Positions 28,292 through 36,289 of a stretch of 64,000 nucleotides of DNA are shown here, piece after piece. The position numbers and the translations under genes were made by a program. Each line of letters opens with the position of its first letter. Position 1 is the stretch's first letter. Origin of the DNA: Streptoverticillium olivoreticuli subsp. olivoreticuli (lineage in GTDB: Bacteria > Actinomycetota > Actinomycetes > Streptomycetales > Streptomycetaceae); the NCBI RefSeq assembly GCF_003391135.1, contig NZ_CP031455.1:3441001-3505000 (forward strand). The letters run 5' to 3'. The notes below the pieces were generated by a model, which was not told where the DNA came from, did not search any database, and was given only the letters and a program-made list of their open reading frames with translations.

Positions 28292-30361
28292 TCACGGGCG
28301 CGGGTCGTGGTCCCGCTTCGCGGGGCCGTTGTGGGGCTGCTCGGAGTCGGAGCCGCACAGTTCCGCGTTGAGTTCGCGCACGAGCTGCTGGAGGTCGGTG
28401 GGGCGGTCCTTCGACCACCAGTCGCCCAGGAGGTCCGCGAGCGATTGCTCGCGGGCGCGGAAGAGGCGTTCGGCGACCTGCCGCCCCTCGTCGGTGAGGA
28501 TCAGCGGCAGCCCTTCGCGTACGGCCAGGCCACGCGACTCCAGCTGCGCCGCCGCCTCGGTGATGATCCGCAAGGGGATGTCCACGCGCTCGGCGAGCAG
28601 GGCGGGTTCGGCGGATCCGTAGCGGTTCATGCGGAGCAGCATCCAGCTCGCGGCGGGTTTGAGGTCGAACCCCGCCCGTTCGGTGATCTCCTCGTAGATC
28701 CGGCGCTTGCCCTCGCGGCTGCCGAGGAGGGACAGCGCGCGGGCGCACTCCTCGTGGGAGGAGCGTTCGACGGGGTTGCTGGAGAGGACCTCGCTGGTGT
28801 CGGGGGCGGTGACGCTGCCCCGCAGCGGCTCCTCGCGGAGGAGGAAGGCGAGGGCGAAGGCCACGAGCACGGCGGGCACCGCGTAGAGGAAGACGTCGGT
28901 GATCGACGTGGAGTAGGCGTCGAGGACCCCCGCCCGGGGCCCGGCGGGCAGCGCGGAGACGGCGCGCGGGTCGGACTTGAGCTGCCCCGGGGTGACGCCT
29001 GGCGGCAGGTGCGTGCCCGCGAGGGCGTCGGCGATGCGGGGCCCGAGCTTGTTGGTGAAGATCGTGCCGAAGATGGAGACGCCGAAGGACGCGCCGATGG
29101 ACCGGAAGAACGTGGCGCCGGAGGTGGCGACGCCCAGGTCCTCGTAGCCCACGGAGTTCTGCACGATCAGCACGAGCACCTGCATCACGAGGCCGAGCCC
29201 GAAGCCGAAGACGAAGAAATAGAGGCTCATCTCGCCGGTGCCGCTGGCCGGTTCCAGCCGGTGCAGCAGGAGCAGGCCGATGGCGGTCAGTCCGGTCCCG
29301 GCGATAGGGAAGACCTTGTAGCGGCCGGTGCGGCTGACGATCTGCCCGGAGGCGGTGGAGGAGATCAGCATCCCCGCCACCATCGGCAGCATGTGCACTC
29401 CGGACAGGGTGGGCGTGACGCCCTGCACGACCTGGAGGAAGGTCGGCAGGTAGGTCATGGAGCCGAACATGGCGAAGCCGACGACGAAGCCGATCACGGA
29501 GCAGAGCGCGAACGTCCGGATCCGGAACAGCTTCAGCGGCAGTACGGGCTCCGCCGCGCGCCGCTCCACGAGCACGAACGGCACCAGCAGCGCCACGCCC
29601 AGCACCCCGAGGCCGATGATCTGCCAGGACGACCAGGGGTAGCTGACGCCGCCGAGCGAGGTCATCAGCACCAGGCAGGTGGCGACGGCGGCGATGAGGA
29701 AGGTGCCGAGGTAGTCGATGCGGTGCGGGGTGCGGCGGACGGGGATGTGCAGGACGGCGGCGATCACGGCGAGCGCGACGATGCCGATGGGCAGGTTGAT
29801 GTAGAAGACCCAGCGCCAGCTGAGATTGTCGACGAAGAGCCCGCCGAGCAGCGGGCCGAGCACGCTCGTACCGCCGAAGACGGCCCCGAACAGCCCTTGG
29901 TAGCGGCCGCGGTCGCGGGGCGCCACGATGTCGCCGACGATCGCCATCGACAGCACCATCAGCCCGCCGCCGCCCAGGCCCTGCAGGGCGCGGAAGGCGA
30001 TGAGCTGGCCCATGTCCTGGGCGATCCCGCACAGCACGGAGCCGATCAGGAAGATGACGATGGCCGTCTGGAAGAGCTTCTTGCGCCCGTACTGGTCACC
30101 GAGCTTGCCCCACAGCGGGGTCGCGGCCGTGGACGCGAGCATGTAGGCGGTGACGACCCAGGAGAGGTGGTCGAGGCCGCCGAGGTCGCTGACGATCGTG
30201 GGCAGCGCGGTGGAGACGATCGTCTGGTCCAGGGCCGCCAGCAGCATGCCGAGCAGCAGCGCGCCGATCGCGACGAGCACGGTGCGCCGGGGCTGCCCCG
30301 CGCCGGGCACGGCCACGGGCTCCGCGGCGGCCGCGGAGGGGGCCGGGGTCTCGTCCGCCAT
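28292..30361 (-). CDS. MFS drug exporter (DHA2) fused to winged-helix domain
   Basis: 689 residues. Fourteen membrane helices fill residues 25-530, with the DHA2 motifs LDQTIVSTALPTI and GKLGDQYGRKK. After RGSV there is a polar ~160-residue C-terminal part with a MarR/PadR-like winged helix (ALSLLGSREGKRRIYEEI, AERVDIPLRIITEAAAQLES, LILTDEGRQVAERLF). The transporter thus carries its own putative DNA- or ligand-binding domain. It likely exports a toxic compound. A start at ATG 30361 is supported by CAGGAGCC upstream. Confidence 0.88.
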   Translation of the reverse strand: MADETPAPSAAAAEPVAVPGAGQPRRTVLVAIGALLLGMLLAALDQTIVSTALPTIVSDLGGLDHLSWVVTAYMLASTAATPLWGKLGDQYGRKKLFQTAIVIFLIGSVLCGIAQDMGQLIAFRALQGLGGGGLMVLSMAIVGDIVAPRDRGRYQGLFGAVFGGTSVLGPLLGGLFVDNLSWRWVFYINLPIGIVALAVIAAVLHIPVRRTPHRIDYLGTFLIAAVATCLVLMTSLGGVSYPWSSWQIIGLGVLGVALLVPFVLVERRAAEPVLPLKLFRIRTFALCSVIGFVVGFAMFGSMTYLPTFLQVVQGVTPTLSGVHMLPMVAGMLISSTASGQIVSRTGRYKVFPIAGTGLTAIGLLLLHRLEPASGTGEMSLYFFVFGFGLGLVMQVLVLIVQNSVGYEDLGVATSGATFFRSIGASFGVSIFGTIFTNKLGPRIADALAGTHLPPGVTPGQLKSDPRAVSALPAGPRAGVLDAYSTSITDVFLYAVPAVLVAFALAFLLREEPLRGSVTAPDTSEVLSSNPVERSSHEECARALSLLGSREGKRRIYEEITERAGFDLKPAASWMLLRMNRYGSAEPALLAERVDIPLRIITEAAAQLESRGLAVREGLPLILTDEGRQVAERLFRAREQSLADLLGDWWSKDRPTDLQQLVRELNAELCGSDSEQPHNGPAKRDHDPRP

Positions 30362-30554
30362 GGGCTGGCTCCTGGGGTGCGGCTGCCGGCTGTCCGCTTC
30401 CCATCGTGTTCCGGATCGGCGCGCCCGGACAGCCGGGGTAGCCCATTGGCTGTTTTCCCTCCTGTCCCCGACCCCGCCACCGACCCCCGGTGATCAAGGC
30501 TGGACCTGGCCTGTTGGAGGTTCCGGGGTAGTTTTTGTATCGTTAAGGAACAAA

Positions 30555-30594
30555 GTGGCTCCGCCCGTATTCCCTGACCGGCGGGCGGAGCCGC
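30555..30594 (+). terminator. hairpin in the leader of the HAD gene
   Basis: GGCTCCGCCCG (30557-30567) pairs with CGGGCGGAGCC (30582-30592) around a 14-nt loop, followed by CTTGTCTTGTCTCC. It sits 32 bp before the HAD start, so it either ends leftover transcription or acts as an attenuator in the leader. Confidence 0.5.
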
Positions 30595-30625
30595 TTGTCT
30601 TGTCTCCCGCGCCCTGGAGTAGCCG

Positions 30626-31279
30626 ATGACCACGCTCACCGCCCGCGCCCTGCTCCTGGACATGGACGGGACGATCGTCAACTCCGACGCCGTGGTCGAG
30701 CGCTGCTGGCGGGCCTGGGCGGAGGAGCAGGGCCTGGACGCCGCCGAGGTGATGAAGGTCGTGCACGGCCGCCAGGGCTACGCGACCATGGCCGCCCTGC
30801 TCCCGGACCGCCCGATGGAGCTGAACCACGCCGACAACCGCCGCATGCTCGCGGCCGAGACCGCCGATGTCACCGGCGTCGTGCCGATCGCGGGCGCCGT
30901 CGACTTCATGGCCGCCCTCGCCGGTCTCCCCCACGCCCTGGTCACCTCCGCCGACCGCGGCCTCGCCGAGGCCCGCATGGGCGCGGCGGGCCTCCCGATG
31001 CCGTACGTCCGGGTCACCGCGGAATCCGTCGGCGCGAGCAAGCCCGACCCCGAGGGCTTCCTCAAGGGCGCCGCCCACCTCGGCTTCGCCCCCGAGGACT
31101 GCGTCGTCTTCGAGGACTCCGAGGCGGGCATCGCGGCGGGCAAGGCGGCCGGCATGCGCGTCGTGGGCATCGGCCCGCGCGCGGCGGCCCACGCGCCGGA
31201 TGTCGCGGTGGCGGACTTGACGCGGGTACGCGTGGAGGCTCTGCCGGGCGGCGGGATCGCGCTGCATTTCGGGGGCTGA
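30626..31279 (+). CDS. HAD hydrolase, phosphatase-like
   Basis: 217 residues. Motif I DMDGTIVNSD, motif II near LVTSAD, motif III Lys in GASKPDPEGF and motif IV FEDSEAGI are all intact, as in beta-phosphoglucomutase or sugar-phosphatase type HADs. Substrate unknown. Its last 10 codons and 7 nt beyond are duplicated exactly 3.3 kb downstream (34550-34586), as if a mobile element had used this 3' end as its attachment site. Confidence 0.9.
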   Translation: MTTLTARALLLDMDGTIVNSDAVVERCWRAWAEEQGLDAAEVMKVVHGRQGYATMAALLPDRPMELNHADNRRMLAAETADVTGVVPIAGAVDFMAALAGLPHALVTSADRGLAEARMGAAGLPMPYVRVTAESVGASKPDPEGFLKGAAHLGFAPEDCVVFEDSEAGIAAGKAAGMRVVGIGPRAAAHAPDVAVADLTRVRVEALPGGGIALHFGG

Positions 31280-31286
31280 CGCCCTG
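31250..31286 (+). repeat. 37-bp direct repeat, left copy (attL-like)
   Basis: Identical over 37 bp to 34550-34586. This copy is the 3' end and stop codon of the HAD gene plus 7 nt. Confidence 0.8.
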
Positions 31287-31389
31287 ACGTTCGCGGCACG
31301 GGACCGTCCGTGCCGCCGGGCGGACTTCCTGTGCCGGGGAATCGACGGGGCGGCGGGGCCCGAAGGGCTTCCGCCCAGGGGTGGGGCAT

Positions 31390-31842
31390 TCAGCCCGCCA
31401 CCAGCCGCTGCCCATCATGGATGCGCACGTATGGCGGGTTGTCGCCGATCGCGTCCAGGAGCCGTACGGCGTACGCCTCCGCCATGACCACCGCCACCTC
31501 GTCGGGCGTCAGCCAGGAGACGGCGGCGGCTTCATCGGAGGTCCGAGCGGTGCCACCCACGGGGCGACAGCGGAAGACGAGGGCGACGATCCCGCGCGCC
31601 ATGTTTTTGTACACGCCCGTCAGCCGCTCCACGTCGACCTCGACGCCGGTCTCCTCCAGCACTTCACGCCGGACTCCACCCTCCGGCGCTTCCTCGATCT
31701 CCAGCACGCCGCCCGGCAGTTCCCATCGCCCGTTGTCGACACGACGGATCGCAAGCATGCGGCCGTCGTCGCGGACCACGGCGCCTGCGACGGAAACGGA
31801 GTGCAGGGGGGTGGACCTGCGAGACTGGGTGGCCGTACTCAT
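31390..31842 (-). CDS. Nudix hydrolase
   Basis: 150 residues from ATG 31842 (MSTATQSRRSTPLH); an ATG at 31854 is also possible, and neither has an SD, so a leaderless message is likely. The Nudix box GGVLEIEEAPEGGVRREVLEETGVEV is complete (G-x5-E-x7-REVxEE-x-G type). It would hydrolyse a nucleoside diphosphate derivative. The start lies inside the GntR-type operator at 31838-31851. A Nudix gene beside a GntR repressor recalls pif and korSA of the integrative element pSAM2. Confidence 0.88.
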   Translation of the reverse strand: MSTATQSRRSTPLHSVSVAGAVVRDDGRMLAIRRVDNGRWELPGGVLEIEEAPEGGVRREVLEETGVEVDVERLTGVYKNMARGIVALVFRCRPVGGTARTSDEAAAVSWLTPDEVAVVMAEAYAVRLLDAIGDNPPYVRIHDGQRLVAG

Positions 31843-31851
31843 ACGGATGAG
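31838..31851. promoter_or_regulatory. probable GntR operator at the Nudix/GntR start
   Basis: CTCAT-acgg-ATGAG overlaps the Nudix start codon and lies 20 bp before the GntR start. The same CTCAT-N4-ATGAG form is the centre of the palindrome at 32726-32761. Confidence 0.6.
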
Positions 31852-31871
31852 CATAGGAGGGCAAGCGGTTC

Positions 31872-32651
31872 ATGGGGATCGAGGTCTCGCGCAATTCGGG
31901 CAAGCCGCGCTATTTGCAGATCGCGGATGACCTGACCGAACAGATCCGCACTGGCGCCCTGACCCGAGGCGCCCGGGTACCCAGCGAGTCCGACATCATG
32001 GAACGTTACGGAGTTTCGCAGGGAACCGTCCGCAAAGCGATCGCCGAACTGCGCACAGCCGGACTGATAGAGACTCATCACGGACGCGGCTCCTACGTGA
32101 AGGACCTGCCCCCGGTCCACAGAAAGTCCTCGGACCGGTTCCGACGATCCCATCGCAAGGCCGGCAAGGCTGCCTATCTGGCCGAAGCCGAGCAAGCAGG
32201 TCGCACACCGGCTGTACACGTTCTCTACGTAGGGCCGACAAGCGCTCCACCCGACATCGCCGAGCGCCTGCGCATGCCTGCCGGGGAACAGGTGCTCGCC
32301 CGGCGGCGCCGTTACTTCGTCGACGGCACACCCACCGAGGAAGCCACGTCCTACCTGCCCTGGCCGATCGCACAGGACATCCCTGAGCTGCTCGACGAGA
32401 ATCCGGGTGGCGGCGGCATCTACGCCCGCCTTGAGGAAAACGGCCACACCCTCGCCGAATACATCGAGACCGTCCGCGCTCGACTCGCCACCAAGCAGGA
32501 GCTGGCAGCACTCCAGCTCAGCCCCGGCGCCCCGGTGATCCACCTCGTCCGAGAGGCGGTGACCGACGACGGCCGGGTGGTCGAAGTCTGCGACACGGTC
32601 ATGGCCGCCGACCGCTTTGTGCTCGACTACAGGATCCCATCACACGACTGA
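31872..32651 (+). CDS. GntR/HutC-family repressor with UTRA domain
   Basis: 259 residues. The winged helix spans about residues 10-80 (YLQIADDLTEQIRTG, SESDIMERYGVSQGTVRKAI, GRGSYV) and the UTRA ligand domain fills 100-255 (ADRFVLDYRI at the end). AGGAGGGCAAGCGGTTC precedes the ATG at 31872. Divergent from the Nudix gene by 29 bp. It probably represses itself, the Nudix gene and, through the 32726 palindrome, the peptide-methyltransferase operon. Confidence 0.9.
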   Translation: MGIEVSRNSGKPRYLQIADDLTEQIRTGALTRGARVPSESDIMERYGVSQGTVRKAIAELRTAGLIETHHGRGSYVKDLPPVHRKSSDRFRRSHRKAGKAAYLAEAEQAGRTPAVHVLYVGPTSAPPDIAERLRMPAGEQVLARRRRYFVDGTPTEEATSYLPWPIAQDIPELLDENPGGGGIYARLEENGHTLAEYIETVRARLATKQELAALQLSPGAPVIHLVREAVTDDGRVVEVCDTVMAADRFVLDYRIPSHD

Positions 32652-32725
32652 CGGGCCACCCCTCACCCCCGAACTGGCCTGATTTCCAAGGCGGGTTGAC
32701 TGACGCAGGCGAGTTAGGCCACTCT

Positions 32726-32761
32726 CAACTCATGCACTCATATACATGAGTGCATGAGTTG
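32726..32761. promoter_or_regulatory. 16-bp palindrome, putative GntR operator
   Basis: CAACTCATGCACTCAT (32726-32741) and its exact reverse complement (32746-32761) flank ATAC. Each arm holds ACTCAT twice, so two nested GntR sites may be present. It lies 75 bp after the GntR stop and 58 bp before the 103-aa ORF. Confidence 0.65.
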
Positions 32762-32818
32762 CTCCCGCGCGACATGTCGATCGGAGTCGCCGGAGCCCGT
32801 GCACGAGAGGCGCTCGTC

Positions 32819-33130
32819 ATGCTGATTCCTCCGATGCCCCCACCACCGTTCCCGCCGACCACCGTCTCTGCGCCGCTCAGCAGCGGGCCGCCCGCCGCGC
32901 CCAGCCCCCCGGAGCCCGCCTGTGCCGAATGCGTTGTTCTCGGCAACGGCTTGCGGTGGGCGCAGCGTACGGATGACTCCGTCCGCGTACAGGCCATCCA
33001 GGCCGAGATCAGCACGCACTCCGGTACGGCACACATCCCGCAGATTCCTACCCGCAGGGCACCGGCGCCCGTCCAGCCGCTTCATGAAAGCCGACGGCCG
33101 ACACATGGAAGACACTCACCGACGCCTTGA
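32819..33130 (+). CDS. hypothetical protein with CxxC
   Basis: 103 residues from ATG 32819 (GAGAGGCGCTCGTC upstream); an ATG at 32750 inside the palindrome gives a longer form. A Pro-rich start is followed by EPACAECVVLGNGLRWAQRT and RVQAIQAEISTHSG, which resembles small Streptomyces proteins found on integrative elements with a CxxC helix-loop. The C-terminus is Pro/Arg-rich. Role unknown; it may be the first gene of the peptide operon. Confidence 0.5.
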   Translation: MLIPPMPPPPFPPTTVSAPLSSGPPAAPSPPEPACAECVVLGNGLRWAQRTDDSVRVQAIQAEISTHSGTAHIPQIPTRRAPAPVQPLHESRRPTHGRHSPTP

Positions 33131-33162
33131 AGACTGAGAGTTCAAATCGAAAGGGGCACGAC

Positions 33163-33321
33163 ATGAGCACCATTCAGTTCATGACCGCCGCCGACGGCGG
33201 TCACGGGAAACCCCAGGAAGAGGGAGACGGGCTCCCCGGTCAGCCCTGGAGTCCACCGTCCGACCCTCCGCCGAACCCTGACAGCCCCGCCCCGGACGGA
33301 GACGGGGACCGTCGCAAGTGA
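33163..33321 (+). CDS. candidate RiPP precursor, Asp/Pro/Gly-rich peptide
   Basis: 52 residues starting MSTIQFMTAADGGHGKPQ. The second half is built of Pro, Asp, Ser and Gly (WSPPSDPPPNPDSPAPDGDG) and ends DRRK. No Cys. AAAGGGGCACGAC precedes the ATG at 33163. The stop overlaps the methyltransferase start as GTGA, so the two are translationally coupled. Several Asp-Gly steps are good sites for aspartimide or isoaspartate chemistry. I infer a precursor modified by the PIMT-type enzyme next door; leader and core borders cannot be set. Confidence 0.68.
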   Translation: MSTIQFMTAADGGHGKPQEEGDGLPGQPWSPPSDPPPNPDSPAPDGDGDRRK

Positions 33322-34505
33322 CCGTGAATCCCCCGCAGGTGGAGCGCCCCGGCCGAAAGGAGCTGGGGCGCGCCCTCCTGGAGACGAAAGCCATGTCGCC
33401 GGACTGGACTCCGACGTTCGCGGCAGTGGACCGGGCATCGTTCCTGCCTGATCTGATCTGGCCGTGGGACACGAAGACCGATACGAGTGTCGCTGTGGAC
33501 CGCACCACCGACGCCGACGCCTGGTACGCGGCTGCGGACAGCAATATGCCCCTGGTGACTCAGTGGGACGATGGCGAGCACTCCGGCACCACGCCAGGAA
33601 GGGTGTCCACCAGCTCCTCATCCGCGCCCTCCGTGAATTACGGACTGTTTCAGGATCTGAGCCCGGACGAGGGCATGAGGGTGCTGGACGTCGCCACCGG
33701 TACGGGCGAGACCGCCGGCGCCCTGTACCACCGTTGCGTGGGCACACGGGGGCGCGGGCGCGTCACCACAATCGAAGTCGATCACTCCGTATCGCGTCAG
33801 GCCCGCGAGAAGCTGTGCGCTGCTGGGCTGTACCCGGATGTGGTCACAGGGGACGGGTTCGTCGGCCACGCGGACGATGCGCCGTACGACCGCATCCTGG
33901 CCACCGTCGGGCTCCGGGAGCTCCCGGGGGCGTGGGTTCGGCAGATCCGTAAGGGCGGCGTGATCGCCGCCCCGTGGGGCACGCACTACAGCAACGCCGA
34001 CGCCGTGGTCCGCCTGGTGGCGAACAGCGGGGTCGCCCTCGGTCACTTCACCCGCCCGGTGGAGTTCATGAAAATGCGCGCGCAACGCTCGCCGAAACGG
34101 GAGCACTCGAAATACGTCCCGGCAGGCGCGTTCGACAGCGCGAACACCTCCACCACGGCAGTCACCGAACTCGAATTCATCACCGGCCGGTACACCGCCC
34201 TGCCATTCGCGCTGGGGCTCCGCGTACGGAACTGTTTCCAAGCCGTGGCGGAGGCCCGGGACGGCGCACGACCCGTGTGGTTCTACGGACTGGGTGACTC
34301 GTCCTGGGCATGCGTGATGTTCCGCGACGGGGAGGAGGCACGCGTCTGGCAGTCGGGGCCACGCCGACTGTGGGACGAAGTCGAAGCCGCATACCGGTGG
34401 TGGGAAGACCAGGGCAGACCAGAGCACGAGCGGTTCGGGCTCACCGTGACATCGGAAGGGCAATCCGCCTGGCTGGACGCTCCGGGCGACTCCTGGCCTG
34501 TATGA
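33318..34505 (+). CDS. PIMT-type O-methyltransferase with C-terminal extension
   Basis: 395 residues starting GTG at 33318. The SAM site is VLDVATGTGE (residues 122-131), preceded by SSSSAPSVNYGLFQDL, the motif of protein-isoaspartate methyltransferases. TIEVDHSVSRQAREKL and APYDRILATVG follow. Ordinary PIMTs have ~210 residues; the extra ~170 residues at the C-terminus (ending ERFGLTVTSEGQSAWLD) are typical of RiPP-associated methyltransferases (TgmC and FxLD types). It probably methylates an Asp side chain of the 52-aa peptide and so promotes aspartimide formation. Confidence 0.85.
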   Translation: MTVNPPQVERPGRKELGRALLETKAMSPDWTPTFAAVDRASFLPDLIWPWDTKTDTSVAVDRTTDADAWYAAADSNMPLVTQWDDGEHSGTTPGRVSTSSSSAPSVNYGLFQDLSPDEGMRVLDVATGTGETAGALYHRCVGTRGRGRVTTIEVDHSVSRQAREKLCAAGLYPDVVTGDGFVGHADDAPYDRILATVGLRELPGAWVRQIRKGGVIAAPWGTHYSNADAVVRLVANSGVALGHFTRPVEFMKMRAQRSPKREHSKYVPAGAFDSANTSTTAVTELEFITGRYTALPFALGLRVRNCFQAVAEARDGARPVWFYGLGDSSWACVMFRDGEEARVWQSGPRRLWDEVEAAYRWWEDQGRPEHERFGLTVTSEGQSAWLDAPGDSWPV

Positions 34506-34549
34506 GGAGATGAGCCGACCCCGCCCATGTGCTTCTCCCAACGCACGCG

Positions 34550-34586
34550 GGCGGGATCGCGCTGCATTTCGGGGGCTGACGCCCTG
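34550..34586 (+). repeat. 37-bp direct repeat, right copy (attR-like)
   Basis: Exact copy of 31250-31286. It ends 16 bp before the MepB-like gene. The two copies bracket 3.3 kb with the Nudix, GntR, peptide and methyltransferase genes. Confidence 0.8.
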
Positions 34587-34602
34587 CGGGCAGGATGAGG
34601 GC

Positions 34603-35124
34603 ATGACCACGAGCCCCGCATCCCGGCCGCACCCCGACCTGCTCGCGGCGAAGGCGCTGGCCTACGACCCGAGCGGGTTCGCCTGCTCCGAGCCGGTGCC
34701 CGAGGCCGAGAGCGCGGAGTATGGGGCGTGCGCCTTCACCCTGGACGGGCTCTCCGTCAGGTTCCGCGCGGCGAAGACGACGCCGACCAAGGCCGGTCAG
34801 TTCGTCACGGTGTGGAAGCGGTCCCCGGGCGGACCGATCCAGCCCTTCGACGCGGCGGACCCCGTCGACCTCTTCGTCATCAGCGCCCGCGACGACCACG
34901 GCTTCGGCCAGTTCGTCTTCCCGCGCGAAGTCCTCCGCGAACGGGACATCGTCTCGACCGCCGGCACCGGCGGGAAGCGCGCCTTCCGCGTCTACCCGCC
35001 GTGGGTTGCCGCACCGAACCGCACGGCGCGCAGCACGCAGGCGTGGCAGGTGGACCACTTCCTGGCGCTGCCGGAGGAGGGGGCGGTCGATATTGCCCGG
35101 TGCCGGGCGCTCCACCGGAAATAG
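34603..35124 (+). CDS. MepB-family protein
   Basis: 173 residues starting MTTSPASRPHPD, with AGGATGAGGGC before the ATG. YGACAFTLDGLSVRFRAAKTTPTKAGQFV, PFDAADPVDLFVI and RVYPPW are typical of the MepB family (first seen beside the mepA efflux gene of Staphylococcus). The biochemical role is not known. No signal peptide. It was probably the direct neighbour of the HAD gene before the 3.3-kb insertion. Confidence 0.85.
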   Translation: MTTSPASRPHPDLLAAKALAYDPSGFACSEPVPEAESAEYGACAFTLDGLSVRFRAAKTTPTKAGQFVTVWKRSPGGPIQPFDAADPVDLFVISARDDHGFGQFVFPREVLRERDIVSTAGTGGKRAFRVYPPWVAAPNRTARSTQAWQVDHFLALPEEGAVDIARCRALHRK

Positions 35125-35186
35125 AGCGGCGCGGAGCCTCGGGTGCGACCTAAGGTGAGCCCTTTCGCCATCGGAAGGATCAAGCC

Positions 35187-35696
35187 ATGGAAACCACCGA
35201 CCGCACAGGGCCGCCCCTCACCGGGGGCGAGCGGGAGACTCTGCGCGCCTTCCTCGACTTCCACCGCGCGACACTCGCCATGAAGTGCGACGGCCTCTCC
35301 GACGAGGACCTGCGCCGCCGCTCGATGCCGCCGTCGACGCTGACCCTGCTCGGGCTGGTGCGCCACATGGCGGAGGTCGAACGCACCTGGTTCCGCCGGG
35401 TGATCAACGCCGAGGACGTCCCCCTGGTCTGGTCCGACGAGGGCGACTACCAGGCGGCGTACGACGCGACCACGGCCACCCGCTCGGAGGCCTTCTCCGC
35501 CTGGCAGACGGAGGTCGAGCACGCACGCCGCATCGAACTGGCGGCGGAGTCCCTGGATGTGACGGGCCATCAGCCTCGCTGGAACGCCGATGTGTCGCTG
35601 CGCCTGGTGATGCTGCACCTCATCCACGAGTACGCCCGCCACAACGGCCACGCGGATTTCTTGCGCGAGGGGATCGACGGGGTGGTGGGGGCGTGA
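35187..35696 (+). CDS. DinB-family (DUF664) protein
   Basis: 169 residues. A four-helix-bundle DinB/DUF664 protein: LLGLVRHMAEVERTWFR gives the first metal His and HLIHEYARHNGHADFLRE the other two. These enzymes bind a divalent metal, and some are thiol-dependent S-transferases (mycothiol or bacillithiol). GGAAGGATCAAGCC precedes the ATG. Substrate unknown. Confidence 0.88.
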   Translation: METTDRTGPPLTGGERETLRAFLDFHRATLAMKCDGLSDEDLRRRSMPPSTLTLLGLVRHMAEVERTWFRRVINAEDVPLVWSDEGDYQAAYDATTATRSEAFSAWQTEVEHARRIELAAESLDVTGHQPRWNADVSLRLVMLHLIHEYARHNGHADFLREGIDGVVGA

Positions 35697-35710
35697 AGGG
35701 GGCTCCCCCC

Positions 35711-35764
35711 CCGCCATGCTCTTGCACACGCCTGTCAGCCGCTCCACCTCGACTTCGACGCCGG
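35711..35764 (-). pseudogene. fragment of a Nudix gene
   Basis: Translated on the minus strand it reads GVEVEVERLTGVCKSMAGG, nearly the same as GVEVDVERLTGVYKNMARG of the Nudix gene at 31390. DNA identity is high over ~54 bp and ends sharply on both sides. It is a relic of a related gene, not an exact copy. Confidence 0.6.
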
Positions 35765-35964
35765 CAGGGAGCCGCCTCATACAGGCGTGGCGACGGGATG
35801 CAACCCGGCAAGAGCGGGTGGCGCGTGGGACTGCGCGTCCGGGCGGGTGCGCGCGGAAGTAACGCTTCGGGGCGCCGGGCGGCAGCCGCGGCCGGGGATA
35901 GCCCAGGGGCACTGACAGTATGGACGGGCTGGAGCGCATACATTTCGAAATGCGTGGCGCGGCG

Positions 35965-36239
35965 ATGACCATGGGATCCCTGGCGCTTGTGGTCTCGTCG
36001 TCGGTATGGGCACCGGCCAGTCAGGCCGAAGCGGGCGGGTAGGAGGCCGTCACCTGCACGGGCACCAGCCCGGCCACCGGCCTCTTCGCCTCGCCCCCGG
36101 CCCTGGTGTCCTGCGATTCGGTGTCCACCGACAGCGGCACGGAAACCGTCCGGTACGCCGACGGCGGTCGGGCATCGCCATCGACACTTCATGCCGCCGC
36201 CCTCGCCACGGCCGCGCTTCGGCACGATCGTGCCTGACG
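35965..36239 (+). pseudogene. possible secreted-protein remnant with in-frame stop
   Basis: The frame from ATG 35965 reads MTMGSLALVVSSSVWAPASQ, like the end of a signal peptide, then meets TAG at 36040. After it the frame stays open as EAVTCTGTSPATGLFASPPA and stops at 36237. The pattern resembles small secreted Streptomyces proteins that begin VTCTGT. It overlaps no other gene. Weak evidence. Confidence 0.35.
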
Positions 36240-36289
36240 TGAGAGAGGCCGGGATCGGTGTGAGACTGGGCTCGGAAGGGGTGATCCCC

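Noticed and set aside
33142..33747. Minus-strand open frames opposite the peptide and methyltransferase genes
   Set aside because: No SD and no conserved motif; the plus-strand pair has coupling and a SAM motif.
35984..36289. Longer N-terminus for the SpoIIE-type phosphatase
   Set aside because: The frame is open but Arg/Pro-rich, lacks an SD and overlaps the secreted-protein remnant; GTG 36290 has GGAAGGGG at good spacing.
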